A stretch of DNA of 64,000 nucleotides, taken from Streptomyces sp. A2-16 (GTDB lineage Bacteria; Actinomycetota; Actinomycetes; Streptomycetales; Streptomycetaceae). A program made the translations under genes and the position numbers. This document shows, in pieces, positions 52,779-61,235 of the stretch (positions within the stretch are counted from its first letter, which is position 1; the number at the start of each line of letters is the position of its first letter). Where the stretch lies: positions 8,184,001-8,248,000 of the forward strand of contig NZ_CP063808.1 in the NCBI RefSeq assembly GCF_018128905.1, written 5' to 3'. Under the pieces are notes generated by a model. That model did no database searches. It saw only the letters and a program-made list of their open reading frames with translations, and was not told the origin of the DNA.

Positions 52779-54893
52779 TCAGGCCTTGGTCGTGGCCTCC
52801 GCGGCCGAGGCCGCCGCCCGTGACTCCTGGCCGACGTTGCGCGCCTCGGCCTTGATCGCGAGGTTCGCCACCGCGGTGTTGAACTGCTCGATGGACGTGG
52901 GCTCGTCGGGACCGAGCAGGTACTGCTTGAGCTCCACCCGGTCCTCGGCCAGCGGGTCGGACGACGGGTCGCGGACCGCGTCGATCAGCTCGCCCAGCTC
53001 GGCGGCCTTGTTGGACAGGATCGTGGCCGCCCGCACCGCGGTGTTCTGCCGCTTGAACTCCTCCACGCCCAGCTCGGCGGAGTCCGTGACCGCGTACGGC
53101 TTGCCGCTCGCGATGAAGTCGGAGACCACGCTGGAGATGTCGGAGACCATCGCGTCGGCGACGTTGAAGCAGTCGTACAGCCGCGGTTCGGCGCCCGTGA
53201 CCACCTGGTGCTGCCACTCGGGGAAGGAGCGCCAGTAGGCGTCGTTCCACTCGCCGCGCAGCCGGGCGATCTCCTCGTACTTGGCCACGTCGACCACACC
53301 GTCACGGCTGGCCTCGGCCTCGTCGCCCTTCTCGCCGCCGCTGCCGACCAGGACGGCGAGCCGCGCCTCGATACGGGCGAGCTCGGCCTTGGCGGCGGCC
53401 TGGGCGGCCGCGTCCGGCTGGAAGCGGGGGTCCGTGGCGCGCTCGGCGGCGGCCTTCTCGATCAGCGCGGTGACCTTCTCGTGCGCGGCACCCGCCTTGG
53501 GCAGGACCGTGCCGGTGAAGGGGTGCGGCTTGTAGAGGACGCGGACCGGCGGGTCGGCCTTCAGCAGCTTCTTCACGATGTTCTCGCCGGCCAGCATCAG
53601 CGAGGTGTTGCCCGGGTTGCCGTCCCAGCCCTCCCAGGTCGGGGCGTACAGGACCGTCGGGACGCGTCCCTCCGGCACTCCCTGCCACTTCTGGATCGGC
53701 GCCAGCTGCGGGCGGCCCACCTCGACGATGTCCTCGTCGCGGACACCGACGTCGGCGATGGCGTAGCGGTCGCGGCCGGCCCGGCCCGCGGTCCACACCT
53801 CGTCGTACGCCTTGCTGAACGGGTTGACGCTGGCCAGCTTGTCGCTGTCGCCGTGGCCGATGAAGACGTGCTTCATGGTGGGCACGCGCAGCAGGTGGAT
53901 GTTCTTGCCGACGTTGGCCGCGTACAGCGCGACCCGCACCGTGGACAGGTCCATGTTCATCAGGTGCACCCCTCCGGGCACGCAGATGACGGGGACCGTG
54001 GTCGGCGCGAGGTTCTGCAGGATGACCCGCTCGCGCAGGATGATCAGCGGCCGGGAGTCCAGCTGCTCCATGGTCTCCAGCCACATGTTGACCTGGTAGG
54101 TGGAGTCCTTGGAGCCGGAGAAGTAGAGCACGGTCTCCGGCTTGTAGTCGCGCAGCCAGTCGTCGACCTTGGCGAGGACCTTGTCGGCGTTCGGCGGGAC
54201 CTTCTTGCCGCGCACGTACGGCATCAGCGCGAGGACGTACAGGGAGCCGAGCCCTATGGTCACGCCGATGCCGATGAAGCCGGGCGTCGCGGAGTCCAGC
54301 TGGGCTGCGACGAGTATGCCGACCACGGCCGCGAGGTCGAGGTGGAGCATCTTCTCGGCCGACCGGTTCAGCAGGCCGAACGGCGGGGCGTCCGGGATGC
54401 GGATGCGGGAGGCCAGGTCGACGTTGCGGGTGGCGACCGGGAGCCGGCGGCGGTTGCGGATCAGGGTGACCAGCGCACCGTGCGGGGCCTGGAGACCGTA
54501 GAACGCGATGAAGCAGGCGGTGGCCCCGTAGAAGATCAGGTTGTTGGAGAGGTCGAGCCGGGCCAGCAGCAGGATCAGCAGAAGCTGTCTGATCAGGAAG
54601 CGGATCGACAGTCCGGCGCGCACCTTGCTGAGGCGGTTGATCAGATAACTGCCCTGGCGGTGCAGATAGTGGTCAGCAAGGTACGTCACGGCGGTCGCGG
54701 CCGCGAAGGCGGGGACGCTCGGGATGAGCGCGGCCACCATTATGGCGGGGAAACCCGCCAGCATGAGGACCGCCGCGGCCAGTTCGGCCGCACTGCCCAC
54801 CCGGGCGACGCGAATAGCGGTGCTTATCACTGAAAACCTGCTCTGGGAGGGATGCCGGTTGTTTACGGATTCAGGCCCCTGCGAATGCGCCAT
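52779..54893 (-). CDS. Polytopic CDP-glycerol/ribitol phosphotransferase (TagF/TarL-like), copy 3
   Basis: A 704-residue third homologue: N-terminal helices (AAAVLMLAGFPAIMVAALIPSV, FLIRQLLLILLLARL, GIGVTIGLGSLYVLALMPYV), then a Glyphos_transf domain with FIGHGDSDKLAS, YAPTWEGWDGNPGN, YKPHPFTG and VSDISSVVSDF. An acidic/Ala-rich insert between KPHP and the C-terminal motif is longer than in the other copies (about 60 residues, PDAAAQAAAKAELARIEARL). The start is uncertain: ATG 54893 or GTG 54830 just before the first helix. It lies 48 bp downstream of the CDP-ribitol synthase gene, so the two are probably one transcript, which supports a ribitol-phosphate substrate. Confidence 0.87.
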   Translation of the reverse strand: MAHSQGPESVNNRHPSQSRFSVISTAIRVARVGSAAELAAAVLMLAGFPAIMVAALIPSVPAFAAATAVTYLADHYLHRQGSYLINRLSKVRAGLSIRFLIRQLLLILLLARLDLSNNLIFYGATACFIAFYGLQAPHGALVTLIRNRRRLPVATRNVDLASRIRIPDAPPFGLLNRSAEKMLHLDLAAVVGILVAAQLDSATPGFIGIGVTIGLGSLYVLALMPYVRGKKVPPNADKVLAKVDDWLRDYKPETVLYFSGSKDSTYQVNMWLETMEQLDSRPLIILRERVILQNLAPTTVPVICVPGGVHLMNMDLSTVRVALYAANVGKNIHLLRVPTMKHVFIGHGDSDKLASVNPFSKAYDEVWTAGRAGRDRYAIADVGVRDEDIVEVGRPQLAPIQKWQGVPEGRVPTVLYAPTWEGWDGNPGNTSLMLAGENIVKKLLKADPPVRVLYKPHPFTGTVLPKAGAAHEKVTALIEKAAAERATDPRFQPDAAAQAAAKAELARIEARLAVLVGSGGEKGDEAEASRDGVVDVAKYEEIARLRGEWNDAYWRSFPEWQHQVVTGAEPRLYDCFNVADAMVSDISSVVSDFIASGKPYAVTDSAELGVEEFKRQNTAVRAATILSNKAAELGELIDAVRDPSSDPLAEDRVELKQYLLGPDEPTSIEQFNTAVANLAIKAEARNVGQESRAAASAAEATTKA

Positions 54894-54941
54894 GAACGGG
54901 CAGCCACAGAGGCCTGAATTACGTGAGTCTATTTGCCTTGA

Positions 54942-56441
54942 TTATGCCACGCCGTCCTGACGGTCGAGGACACTGGCAAGCGCGGCCTCGAAACCGGACG
55001 CCTGGCCGGCGGAGGCCGTCGGGTCCTGCTGACGGACGTCGATGACATGCCCGGTCAGCTCGGAGAGCAGCACGTCGAGCGAGGTGCGGGCCACCGCCTC
55101 GGAGGACAGCAGGCTGCCCGCGGGCTCCTGGCCGAAGGCCTTGGTGCGCATGGGCGTGGCGGTGCGCTCGGGGTTGATGCAATTCACCCGGACGCCGTCA
55201 CCCGCCCATTCGTCGGACAGGGCCTGCGTGAGGTTGACCATCGCCGCCTTGGTGGAGGAGTACAGGCTGTACTCGGCGCGGCCGCGGGTGTAGCTGCTGG
55301 AGGTGTACAGCAGCAGCTGGCCCTTGGTCTCCGCGAGGTACTTGTAGCTCGAGCGCGCGATCTGCACCGGGGCCAGGTAGTTGACCTTCAGCGCCTCTTC
55401 GATGGTGGCGTTGTCGGTCTCCGCGAGCTTGCCGATGCGCAGCACGCCCGCGGTGTTGACGACGTAGTCGATGCGCCCGGTCTCGGCGTACGCCTTGGAC
55501 AGCGCGTCGTCGACCTCCTCCGGGTTCTCGACGTGGGTGCCCGTGGTGGAGCGGCCCAGCGCGTACACCTTGGCGCCGTAGGACTCGGCGAGTTCGCCGA
55601 TGTCCTTGCCGATGCCGTAGGAGCCGCCGAAGACGACGATGGTCTTGCCGGTGAGCAGCTCGCGGTAGGCCTCGTCGCTCACCTGCTCGGGAGCCGCGGT
55701 CGAGGCGAGCTGGAAGAGCTTGTCGGCGATGAAGACGTCGACGGGCTGGGTGACCTTCATGTTGTACTCGTCACCCGCGACGACGTGGATCGGCACGTCC
55801 GGCAGGTACTTGAGCACGACCGAACAGTCGTCCGTGGCCTGGAAGTTGGGGTCACCGGCGGCGACCTCGTAGGCGCGCTTGATGGTGGACAACTTGAAGG
55901 CCTGCGGGGTCTGGCCGCGGCGCAGCCGGGAGCGGTCCGGGATCTCGGTGATGAACTCGCCGTCCCCGCCGTGCGTGCGCGTGACGATGATGGTGTCCGC
56001 GGACGGGATGGCCACGTCGACGGCCTGGTAGCGCTCCAGCGCCTCCACGCAGTCGTCGATGACGCGGCGCGAGAGCAGCGGGCGCACGGCGTCGTGGAAC
56101 AGGACGTTCAGGTCCTCGCCCTCGGCCAGGCCCTCGCCGAGGGCCTCGATGGCGCGCTCGGTGGTCTCGTTCCGGGTGGAGCCACCCTCGATGATCTTCT
56201 TGACCTTCGTGAACCCGGCCTTGGCGACGATCTTCTCTATGTCGGGCACATAGCCCGGCGCCATCAGGACGATGATGTCGTCGATGGAGTCGGCCTTCTC
56301 GAAGGTGGTCAGGGTGTGCTCGATGACTGCCTTGCCGGCGATCTTCAGCAGCTGCTTGGGGATCGAGAGACCCACGCGCTGACCGGTACCACCGGCCAGG
56401 ATCACTGCGGTGGTACGGGGCTTGGCGATGTGCTGGGACAC
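54942..56441 (-). CDS. Fused CDP-ribitol synthase (IspD/TarI-type cytidylyltransferase + SDR reductase)
   Basis: A 499-residue two-domain enzyme. Residues 10-240 are an IspD/TarI-like cytidylyltransferase (AVILAGGTGQRVGLSIPKQL, FHDAVRPLLSRRVIDDC, IPDRSRLRRGQTPQAFKL). Residues 260-470 are a short-chain dehydrogenase (VVFGGSYGIGKDIGELAE, NTAGVL and the catalytic YSLYSSTKAA). The same order is found in Haemophilus Bcs1/Acs1, which reduces ribulose 5-phosphate and makes CDP-ribitol; Firmicutes use separate TarI and TarJ. The product would feed the neighbouring phosphotransferases. The GTG at 56441 has GAGGTAGG upstream; a long inverted repeat lies in the upstream region. Confidence 0.88.
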   Translation of the reverse strand: MSQHIAKPRTTAVILAGGTGQRVGLSIPKQLLKIAGKAVIEHTLTTFEKADSIDDIIVLMAPGYVPDIEKIVAKAGFTKVKKIIEGGSTRNETTERAIEALGEGLAEGEDLNVLFHDAVRPLLSRRVIDDCVEALERYQAVDVAIPSADTIIVTRTHGGDGEFITEIPDRSRLRRGQTPQAFKLSTIKRAYEVAAGDPNFQATDDCSVVLKYLPDVPIHVVAGDEYNMKVTQPVDVFIADKLFQLASTAAPEQVSDEAYRELLTGKTIVVFGGSYGIGKDIGELAESYGAKVYALGRSTTGTHVENPEEVDDALSKAYAETGRIDYVVNTAGVLRIGKLAETDNATIEEALKVNYLAPVQIARSSYKYLAETKGQLLLYTSSSYTRGRAEYSLYSSTKAAMVNLTQALSDEWAGDGVRVNCINPERTATPMRTKAFGQEPAGSLLSSEAVARTSLDVLLSELTGHVIDVRQQDPTASAGQASGFEAALASVLDRQDGVA

Positions 56442-56491
56442 AGAAGACCTACCTCGGGGCGACAGGGAACGGGGAAATGGTCCCACTTGCG

Positions 56492-56568
56492 GTTACCGCA
56501 GTGCAAGGTGACCGCCGTTCACCGCATATCCACGCGCCACCTGTCATTCATCTTGCACTGCCGGTAAC
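56492..56568. promoter_or_regulatory. Long inverted repeat upstream of the CDP-ribitol synthase gene
   Basis: Arms GTTACCGCAGTGCAAG (56492-56507) and CTTGCACTGCCGGTAAC (56552-56568) are reverse complements apart from one extra base, separated by 44 bp; the inner GGTG/CACC extends the pairing. It could be a terminator of the upstream sulfotransferase gene, a two-site operator, or a 5'-UTR structure. Confidence 0.7.
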
Positions 56569-56585
56569 GACGGCGGTGCAGGAGT

Positions 56586-57779
56586 TCAACGGCGACGCAG
56601 CTTCTTCAGACAGCGATGTCCGAGTACCCGCATCAGTTCCTTCGACGAGGTCTGGTGCACGGTACGCGCCTTGGCGGGTGAGCTGTGCCGCCCCGGCACC
56701 TCGGCGGCCGCGGCGAGCGCCCCGTACAGCGCCTGGGCCGCCACCTCGGGCGAGATCCGCGGGGCGGGGATGCCGTCCAGAGCGGGCGCCTCCGGTACGG
56801 CGGACAGGAGCCCTGGGTCACCGACGACCCGCACGCCCAGCTCGCCTATGCGCCGGGCCGCCTCGGCGCCGATCCCGGCAGCGGCCCGGACGGCCCACTC
56901 CGGAGTGAGTATCTTCACGTCCTCGGGCGAGGGGCTGCACGTGTTCTTCATATGCATGACCGCGCCGTTGCGCACGAGCCTGGAATACAACTCGTCGGGC
57001 AGTCCATTGCCCCGGAATTCCTTGTTAAGATTCCGCAGCATTTCGGTCTCGGCGAGGGTAAGAGAACGATTCGCGGTGTCCGGAACGGGCTGGAGGAGAT
57101 TCTCGGGCAGCCCGAGGAGCCGCTCGAAAGTGCGCATCAGACCGCCCCGGTCGCGGTCGTCGACCACGACGACGGTGACCCGCTGCGCACCGACCGCCCG
57201 GCCCCAGCGCTCCACGAGCCGGTCGTGCCGGTGGCGGCGCCAGAAGCTGGGGTTGGGCTGCTCGTACGGCGCCTTCCTCAGCATGTGGGTGAGCCAGTCC
57301 TCGTAGCCCATGCGCAGGCCGTTCTGCACGTACTGCTGCCACTGCGAGGGCATGATCCGCACCAGCGGCCGCAGCGTGACCAGCACGTGCACGCGCTCCC
57401 CGCCGAGCTGCTCGACGATCCGCGCGATCGTGTCGTCGTCCTCGGTGTCGGCGAAGAACTCGCTGCTGATCACCGAGGTCTTCCCGCCCGTGGCCCGGAC
57501 CTGTTCCAGCAGCCGCGCCCAGTGCTTTTCGGTGGGCGCGGTGTCGCCCATCATGGCGGGCCTCGCGCAGGCGGCGAGGACCGCTTCCATGGGGTGTCTG
57601 CTGTGCGCCGGGAAGACGACACCGTGCTCGGGCAGCAGGTCCTTGGCGGCGAAGAGCGCGCCCTGGACGGAGGTCGTGCCGGTCTTGTGGGGGCCGATGT
57701 GCAGCAGGCGCGTGCCGGCGGGCAGCGGAGCCGTCACGCCGTTCACCGGAAGGTCGTCTCTCGTACAGTCCGTCTCCAT
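56586..57779 (-). CDS. Sulfotransferase-family protein
   Basis: A 397-residue PAPS-dependent sulfotransferase-like protein. The 5'-phosphosulfate loop is LLHIGPHKTGTTSVQGALF (P-loop-like HKTGTTS). SSEFFADTEDDDTI, VTLRPLVRIMPSQWQQYVQ (3'-phosphate region) and a helical C-terminus follow. No signal peptide. The acceptor is unknown; in context it could modify the wall polymer or a glycolipid. It is followed by the CDP-ribitol synthase gene on the same strand, with a 144-bp gap containing a long inverted repeat. Confidence 0.85.
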   Translation of the reverse strand: METDCTRDDLPVNGVTAPLPAGTRLLHIGPHKTGTTSVQGALFAAKDLLPEHGVVFPAHSRHPMEAVLAACARPAMMGDTAPTEKHWARLLEQVRATGGKTSVISSEFFADTEDDDTIARIVEQLGGERVHVLVTLRPLVRIMPSQWQQYVQNGLRMGYEDWLTHMLRKAPYEQPNPSFWRRHRHDRLVERWGRAVGAQRVTVVVVDDRDRGGLMRTFERLLGLPENLLQPVPDTANRSLTLAETEMLRNLNKEFRGNGLPDELYSRLVRNGAVMHMKNTCSPSPEDVKILTPEWAVRAAAGIGAEAARRIGELGVRVVGDPGLLSAVPEAPALDGIPAPRISPEVAAQALYGALAAAAEVPGRHSSPAKARTVHQTSSKELMRVLGHRCLKKLRRR

Positions 57780-57868
57780 GGTCAAGGGACGGTAAGAGGA
57801 GTGCCTGAGTGTTGCCTGAGAGGAGCATGGGGCTGTGATGAGGACCACGCCCCTCTCGGGCAACGTAC

Positions 57869-59419
57869 TCACACCAGACGGACTCCGGGCTTGCCCGCGT
57901 CCACCCGCAGCTGGGCGATCGTGCTCGGCGTCGCCTGCGGGCTCACCACCGTGTCCACGACCCGTACCTGCGCGTCGATGCCGTGCCGGTCGATGTCGAA
58001 GAGGTGGTAGCCGCGGTGGGCGTCGATGAACTTCCAGTGCGGGTTGTCGGCCTTCAGCGGGTCCCACTGGGCGTGGAAGGCGGCCTGGTCCTGGTCGCCG
58101 TTGCTGGAGATGGACGTACCGACGAACTCGGCGCCGACGACCCGGGAGGACGGGTCGGCGTAGTCCTCCTTGAGGTCGCTGATCATCGTCAGGTGGCGGT
58201 CGCCGGAGAGCACGACCGGGTTGCGCACGCTCCGGAACTCCTCCAGGAGGGCGTTGCGCTCGACCTGGTAGCCGTCCCAGGCGTCGTAGTACCAGAGCTT
58301 GCCCTCGCCGGGCAGGATGTCGGTCTCGGCCATCATGATCTGCGAGGCGATGAGGTTCCAGCGCGCCGGTGAGTCCTGGAGCCCGTCCAGGAGCCACTGC
58401 TTCTGCGCGGCGCCGAGCATGGTGAGGGAGGGGTCCTGGGCGGCGGCCTGGCTGGTGACCTGGTCGCTGCGGAACTGCCGGGTGTCGAGCACGTTCAGCC
58501 GGACCAGGCGGCCGAACTCCAGGCGCCGGTACATCTGGATGTGCGGGCCGTTCGGCACGGCCGCGGCGCGCACCGGCATGTGCTCGTAGTACGCCTGGAA
58601 GGCCGCCGTCAGCCGGGCCACGAAGGCGTCGTGCGGCTGCTTGGCGGGGTCCTGCGGAATCTCGCCGGCCCAGTCGTTGTCGACCTCGTGGTCGTCGAAG
58701 GTGACCACCCAGGGCGCGTTCGCGTGCACCTCGGCGAGGTCCGGGTCGGTGCGGTACTGGGCGTACCGGTTGCGGTACTGCTCGAGGGTGTACGGCTCCC
58801 CCGTGCCCTCGTGCCGGCGCGGGCCCGCCGACGACGGCGCCGACTCGTAGATGTAGTCGCCGACGAACAGCACGACGTCGGGGTCCTGGTCCAGCATGTC
58901 GGCGTACGGGGTGAAGTAGCCGTTCTGCCAGTTCTGGCAGGAGGCGAGCGCGACCCGGAGGCTGCCGCCGGAACTGTGCCGGGCGGGGGCGGTGCGGGTG
59001 CGGCCGGTGCGCGAGAGCTGGCCGTCGGCGCGGAAGCGGTACCAGTAGGCGCGGCCTGCGCGCAGGCCCCGTACATCGACGTGAACGCTGTGTCCGTATG
59101 CGGGCAGCGCCTGGGCGGTACCCCGGCGGACCACCTTTCTGAAGCGCTGGTCCTCGGCGAGCTCCCAGTCGACCGGCACCACCCTGTCGGGCATGCCTCC
59201 CCCGTTCAGGGGGTCCGGGGCGAGCCGCGTCCACAGCACGATGCCGTCCGGCAGCGGGTCGCCGGAGGCCACGCCGAGGCTGAACACACCGTCGGGCAGG
59301 GGGGTCTCCGCCGCTCGCGCGGTGCCCGGCAGCCACAGCTGGGCGGAGGCGGCGGCGCCGAGCACGGCGGCACCGGCGGTCAGAAAGCGGCGTCGGCCGG
59401 GTGATGCTGCTCCGTACAT
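57869..59419 (-). CDS. phoD: PhoD-family alkaline phosphatase/phosphodiesterase, Tat-exported
   Basis: A 516-residue secreted phosphatase. The twin-arginine signal is SPGRRRFLTAGAAVLGAAA with cleavage near GTARA-AE. The PhoD N-terminal domain precedes the metallophosphatase core: ALASCQNWQNGYFT, FVGDYIYE, FDDHEVDNDW, SGDRHLTMI. Bacillus PhoD is Ca/Fe-dependent and degrades wall teichoic acid, and this gene borders a teichoic-acid-like locus. The ATG at 59419 has GGGAG upstream. Regulation by phosphate is expected for the family, but no clean PHO box was found. Confidence 0.93.
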   Translation of the reverse strand: MYGAASPGRRRFLTAGAAVLGAAASAQLWLPGTARAAETPLPDGVFSLGVASGDPLPDGIVLWTRLAPDPLNGGGMPDRVVPVDWELAEDQRFRKVVRRGTAQALPAYGHSVHVDVRGLRAGRAYWYRFRADGQLSRTGRTRTAPARHSSGGSLRVALASCQNWQNGYFTPYADMLDQDPDVVLFVGDYIYESAPSSAGPRRHEGTGEPYTLEQYRNRYAQYRTDPDLAEVHANAPWVVTFDDHEVDNDWAGEIPQDPAKQPHDAFVARLTAAFQAYYEHMPVRAAAVPNGPHIQMYRRLEFGRLVRLNVLDTRQFRSDQVTSQAAAQDPSLTMLGAAQKQWLLDGLQDSPARWNLIASQIMMAETDILPGEGKLWYYDAWDGYQVERNALLEEFRSVRNPVVLSGDRHLTMISDLKEDYADPSSRVVGAEFVGTSISSNGDQDQAAFHAQWDPLKADNPHWKFIDAHRGYHLFDIDRHGIDAQVRVVDTVVSPQATPSTIAQLRVDAGKPGVRLV

Positions 59420-59536
59420 GGGCGAACTCCCTTGCGTCGCTGACCTCTTGGACACCCTGGAAGCTCACGCTTCGGGGTGATCCGTGCGTTGAACCAGAGT
59501 GTTCGCGTGCATGACAAATAGGTAGACAACAGAAGA

Positions 59537-59586
59537 GCCGTTGCGACTCGGGTATCACATGATGAACGTGATCCCGGCGCAACGGC
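59537..59586 (-). terminator. Terminator after the FG-GAP gene
   Basis: Two-part stem: GCCGTTGCG/CGCAACGGC (59537-59545 and 59578-59586) enclosing CGGGTATCAC/GTGATCCCG with a loop ATGATGAAC. It is 36 bp past the stop of the FG-GAP gene and followed on the minus strand by TCTTCTGTTG. Confidence 0.8.
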
Positions 59587-59621
59587 CTTCAGGACACCGC
59601 CGACTGACGATCTTTTGGGTT

Positions 59622-61133
59622 CTAGTTGGCGAAGCCCGAGCCCAGACGGGCCTTCGCCGCGGTGGTGCCGAGCAGGGCGTGGCCGAAGGTGAACGTCCCG
59701 TTCGGAGCAACGACGGTGGCCGGAACCGGCACGCCACCGGGCGAGACGACGTACTCCGCCCGCGACCGGAAGGACCACACGGACCCGGCGCTCGCGTTCT
59801 CACCGGGTGCGCCGACCGCGACGTCGGCCAGTCCGTCGCCGTTCACGTCCCCCGCGTGGACGGCTCGGCCGAAGGCGTCACCCTTCTCGGCGGCCCCCGG
59901 CACTCCCGTGGAGTTCTGCGTGACCACCTGGTGGGAGCCGGCCCCGGTCAGCCCGTCGGCCCGGCCGCTGAGCACGACCACGGCACCGGCGTCCTTGATC
60001 GAGTTCGGGGCGGTGGCGGGGCCCAGGTCCTCGCCGGGCACGCCGGTGACCACGTCCAGGTACCCGTCCCCCTCGACGTCCGCGAGCTGCACGTCGGTCC
60101 CGAAGCCGTCGCCCTTCTCGGCGGTGCCGGGCACCCCGGGACTGTCCTGGTTGACGGCCTGCACCGACACACCGTCAGGAGCGCCCGAGGTGCCGGGTAT
60201 CCAGGCGACACGCCCGCCCTTGGCACGGTAGGCGTCATGGTCGCTCTCGTATCCGTCGACGGCCCGGCCCACCACGATGTCGGCGTAGCCGTCCCGGTTC
60301 ACGTCCCCGACCGCGAGGTTCTCGCCGCCCTGGAGCGCGGCGCCGTCGATGTCCCAGACCAGGGTCCAGGGCGTGAGGCCGTCCTTGGTGCCCCACCAGT
60401 ACGCGATCCGCCGGGAGTCGAAGGTGTCGGTGCCGGTCTGGGCGGCCACGACGTCGGTGATCCCGTCGCCGTTGAGGTCGCCGACGTCGAGGTCGAGGAC
60501 GCGGCTGTCGTATCTGTCCTTCACCACCTGGCGTTCCCCCGTGGCCGCGCCGGAGCGGGTGAAGGGGCCGCCGGTCGCCACCAGGCCGTACCGGTCCACC
60601 GCGGTCAGCAGGTCGGTCGCCCCGTCCCCGTCTACGTCCCCCGCAGCGAGGTGTCCCTCGGCGCCCAGCCGCTGGCCGGCCGCACCGGAGGCGAGGGTGG
60701 CACCGCCCGACAGACCGCGGGCGCCGCCCCACAGGACCTGCACCCGGCCGGAGCCGCCGTCCTCGCCGCCCACCCCCACGACCAGGTCGGCGTACCCGTC
60801 CCGGTCCAGGTCGGCGCTGGTGAGCGCGCTGCCGAACCGGTCGCCGGCCTCGGAACCGCCGGGCACGCCCGCGCTGTTCTGGCTGAACACCTGCTTCGCC
60901 GAGGTCTTCAGCCCGCCGGAGGAGCCGTACAGAACCCCGACGAACCCGGCCTTCGCCTTCCCCGCGACGGTCCCGTCGGGCGCGGCCACCGCGAGGTCCG
61001 CGTAGCCGTCACCGTTGAAGTCGTCCCGGGTCTGGTGCGGAGCCGCCCCCGCGGCGGCGGGCAGGGCCACGGCACCGCCGAGCGCCAGGACGACGGCGAG
61101 CCCCGTGCGCCACCCTCTTCGTTTTCCGCGCAT
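59622..61133 (-). CDS. Secreted FG-GAP repeat (integrin alpha-like) beta-propeller protein
   Basis: A 503-residue secreted protein. The Sec signal peptide MRGKRRGWRTGLAVVLALGG ends near AAAGA-AP. Seven calcium-binding loops of the DxNxDGxxD type are present (DFNGDGYADLAV, DLDRDGYADLVV, DVDGDGATDLLT, DLNGDGITDVVA, DVNRDGYADIVV, DVEGDGYLDVVT, DVNGDGLADVAV), which predicts a complete seven-bladed propeller and little else. Probable role in binding ligands at the cell surface or in the medium. ATG with AGGAGGGG upstream. No wall-sorting signal. Confidence 0.93.
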   Translation of the reverse strand: MRGKRRGWRTGLAVVLALGGAVALPAAAGAAPHQTRDDFNGDGYADLAVAAPDGTVAGKAKAGFVGVLYGSSGGLKTSAKQVFSQNSAGVPGGSEAGDRFGSALTSADLDRDGYADLVVGVGGEDGGSGRVQVLWGGARGLSGGATLASGAAGQRLGAEGHLAAGDVDGDGATDLLTAVDRYGLVATGGPFTRSGAATGERQVVKDRYDSRVLDLDVGDLNGDGITDVVAAQTGTDTFDSRRIAYWWGTKDGLTPWTLVWDIDGAALQGGENLAVGDVNRDGYADIVVGRAVDGYESDHDAYRAKGGRVAWIPGTSGAPDGVSVQAVNQDSPGVPGTAEKGDGFGTDVQLADVEGDGYLDVVTGVPGEDLGPATAPNSIKDAGAVVVLSGRADGLTGAGSHQVVTQNSTGVPGAAEKGDAFGRAVHAGDVNGDGLADVAVGAPGENASAGSVWSFRSRAEYVVSPGGVPVPATVVAPNGTFTFGHALLGTTAAKARLGSGFAN

Positions 61134-61235
61134 ACCGCATCCCCTCCTGTGACGGTCGTACGGATTGCCCGGTACGACTCACAGGAAGGGCGGTTGGTTG
61201 TCCTCGGATATGACGGGACGTCACCCGCCGTTCGC

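Noticed and set aside
59420..59536. Possible PHO boxes upstream of phoD
   Set aside because: GTTCAAC and GATCACC occur 12 bp apart, not the 11-bp direct-repeat period, and further units are missing.
56586..59582. Apparent fusion of the sulfotransferase to a long N-terminal extension through phoD
   Set aside because: The extension is a shifted frame of phoD; a good ATG at 57779 gives a complete sulfotransferase.
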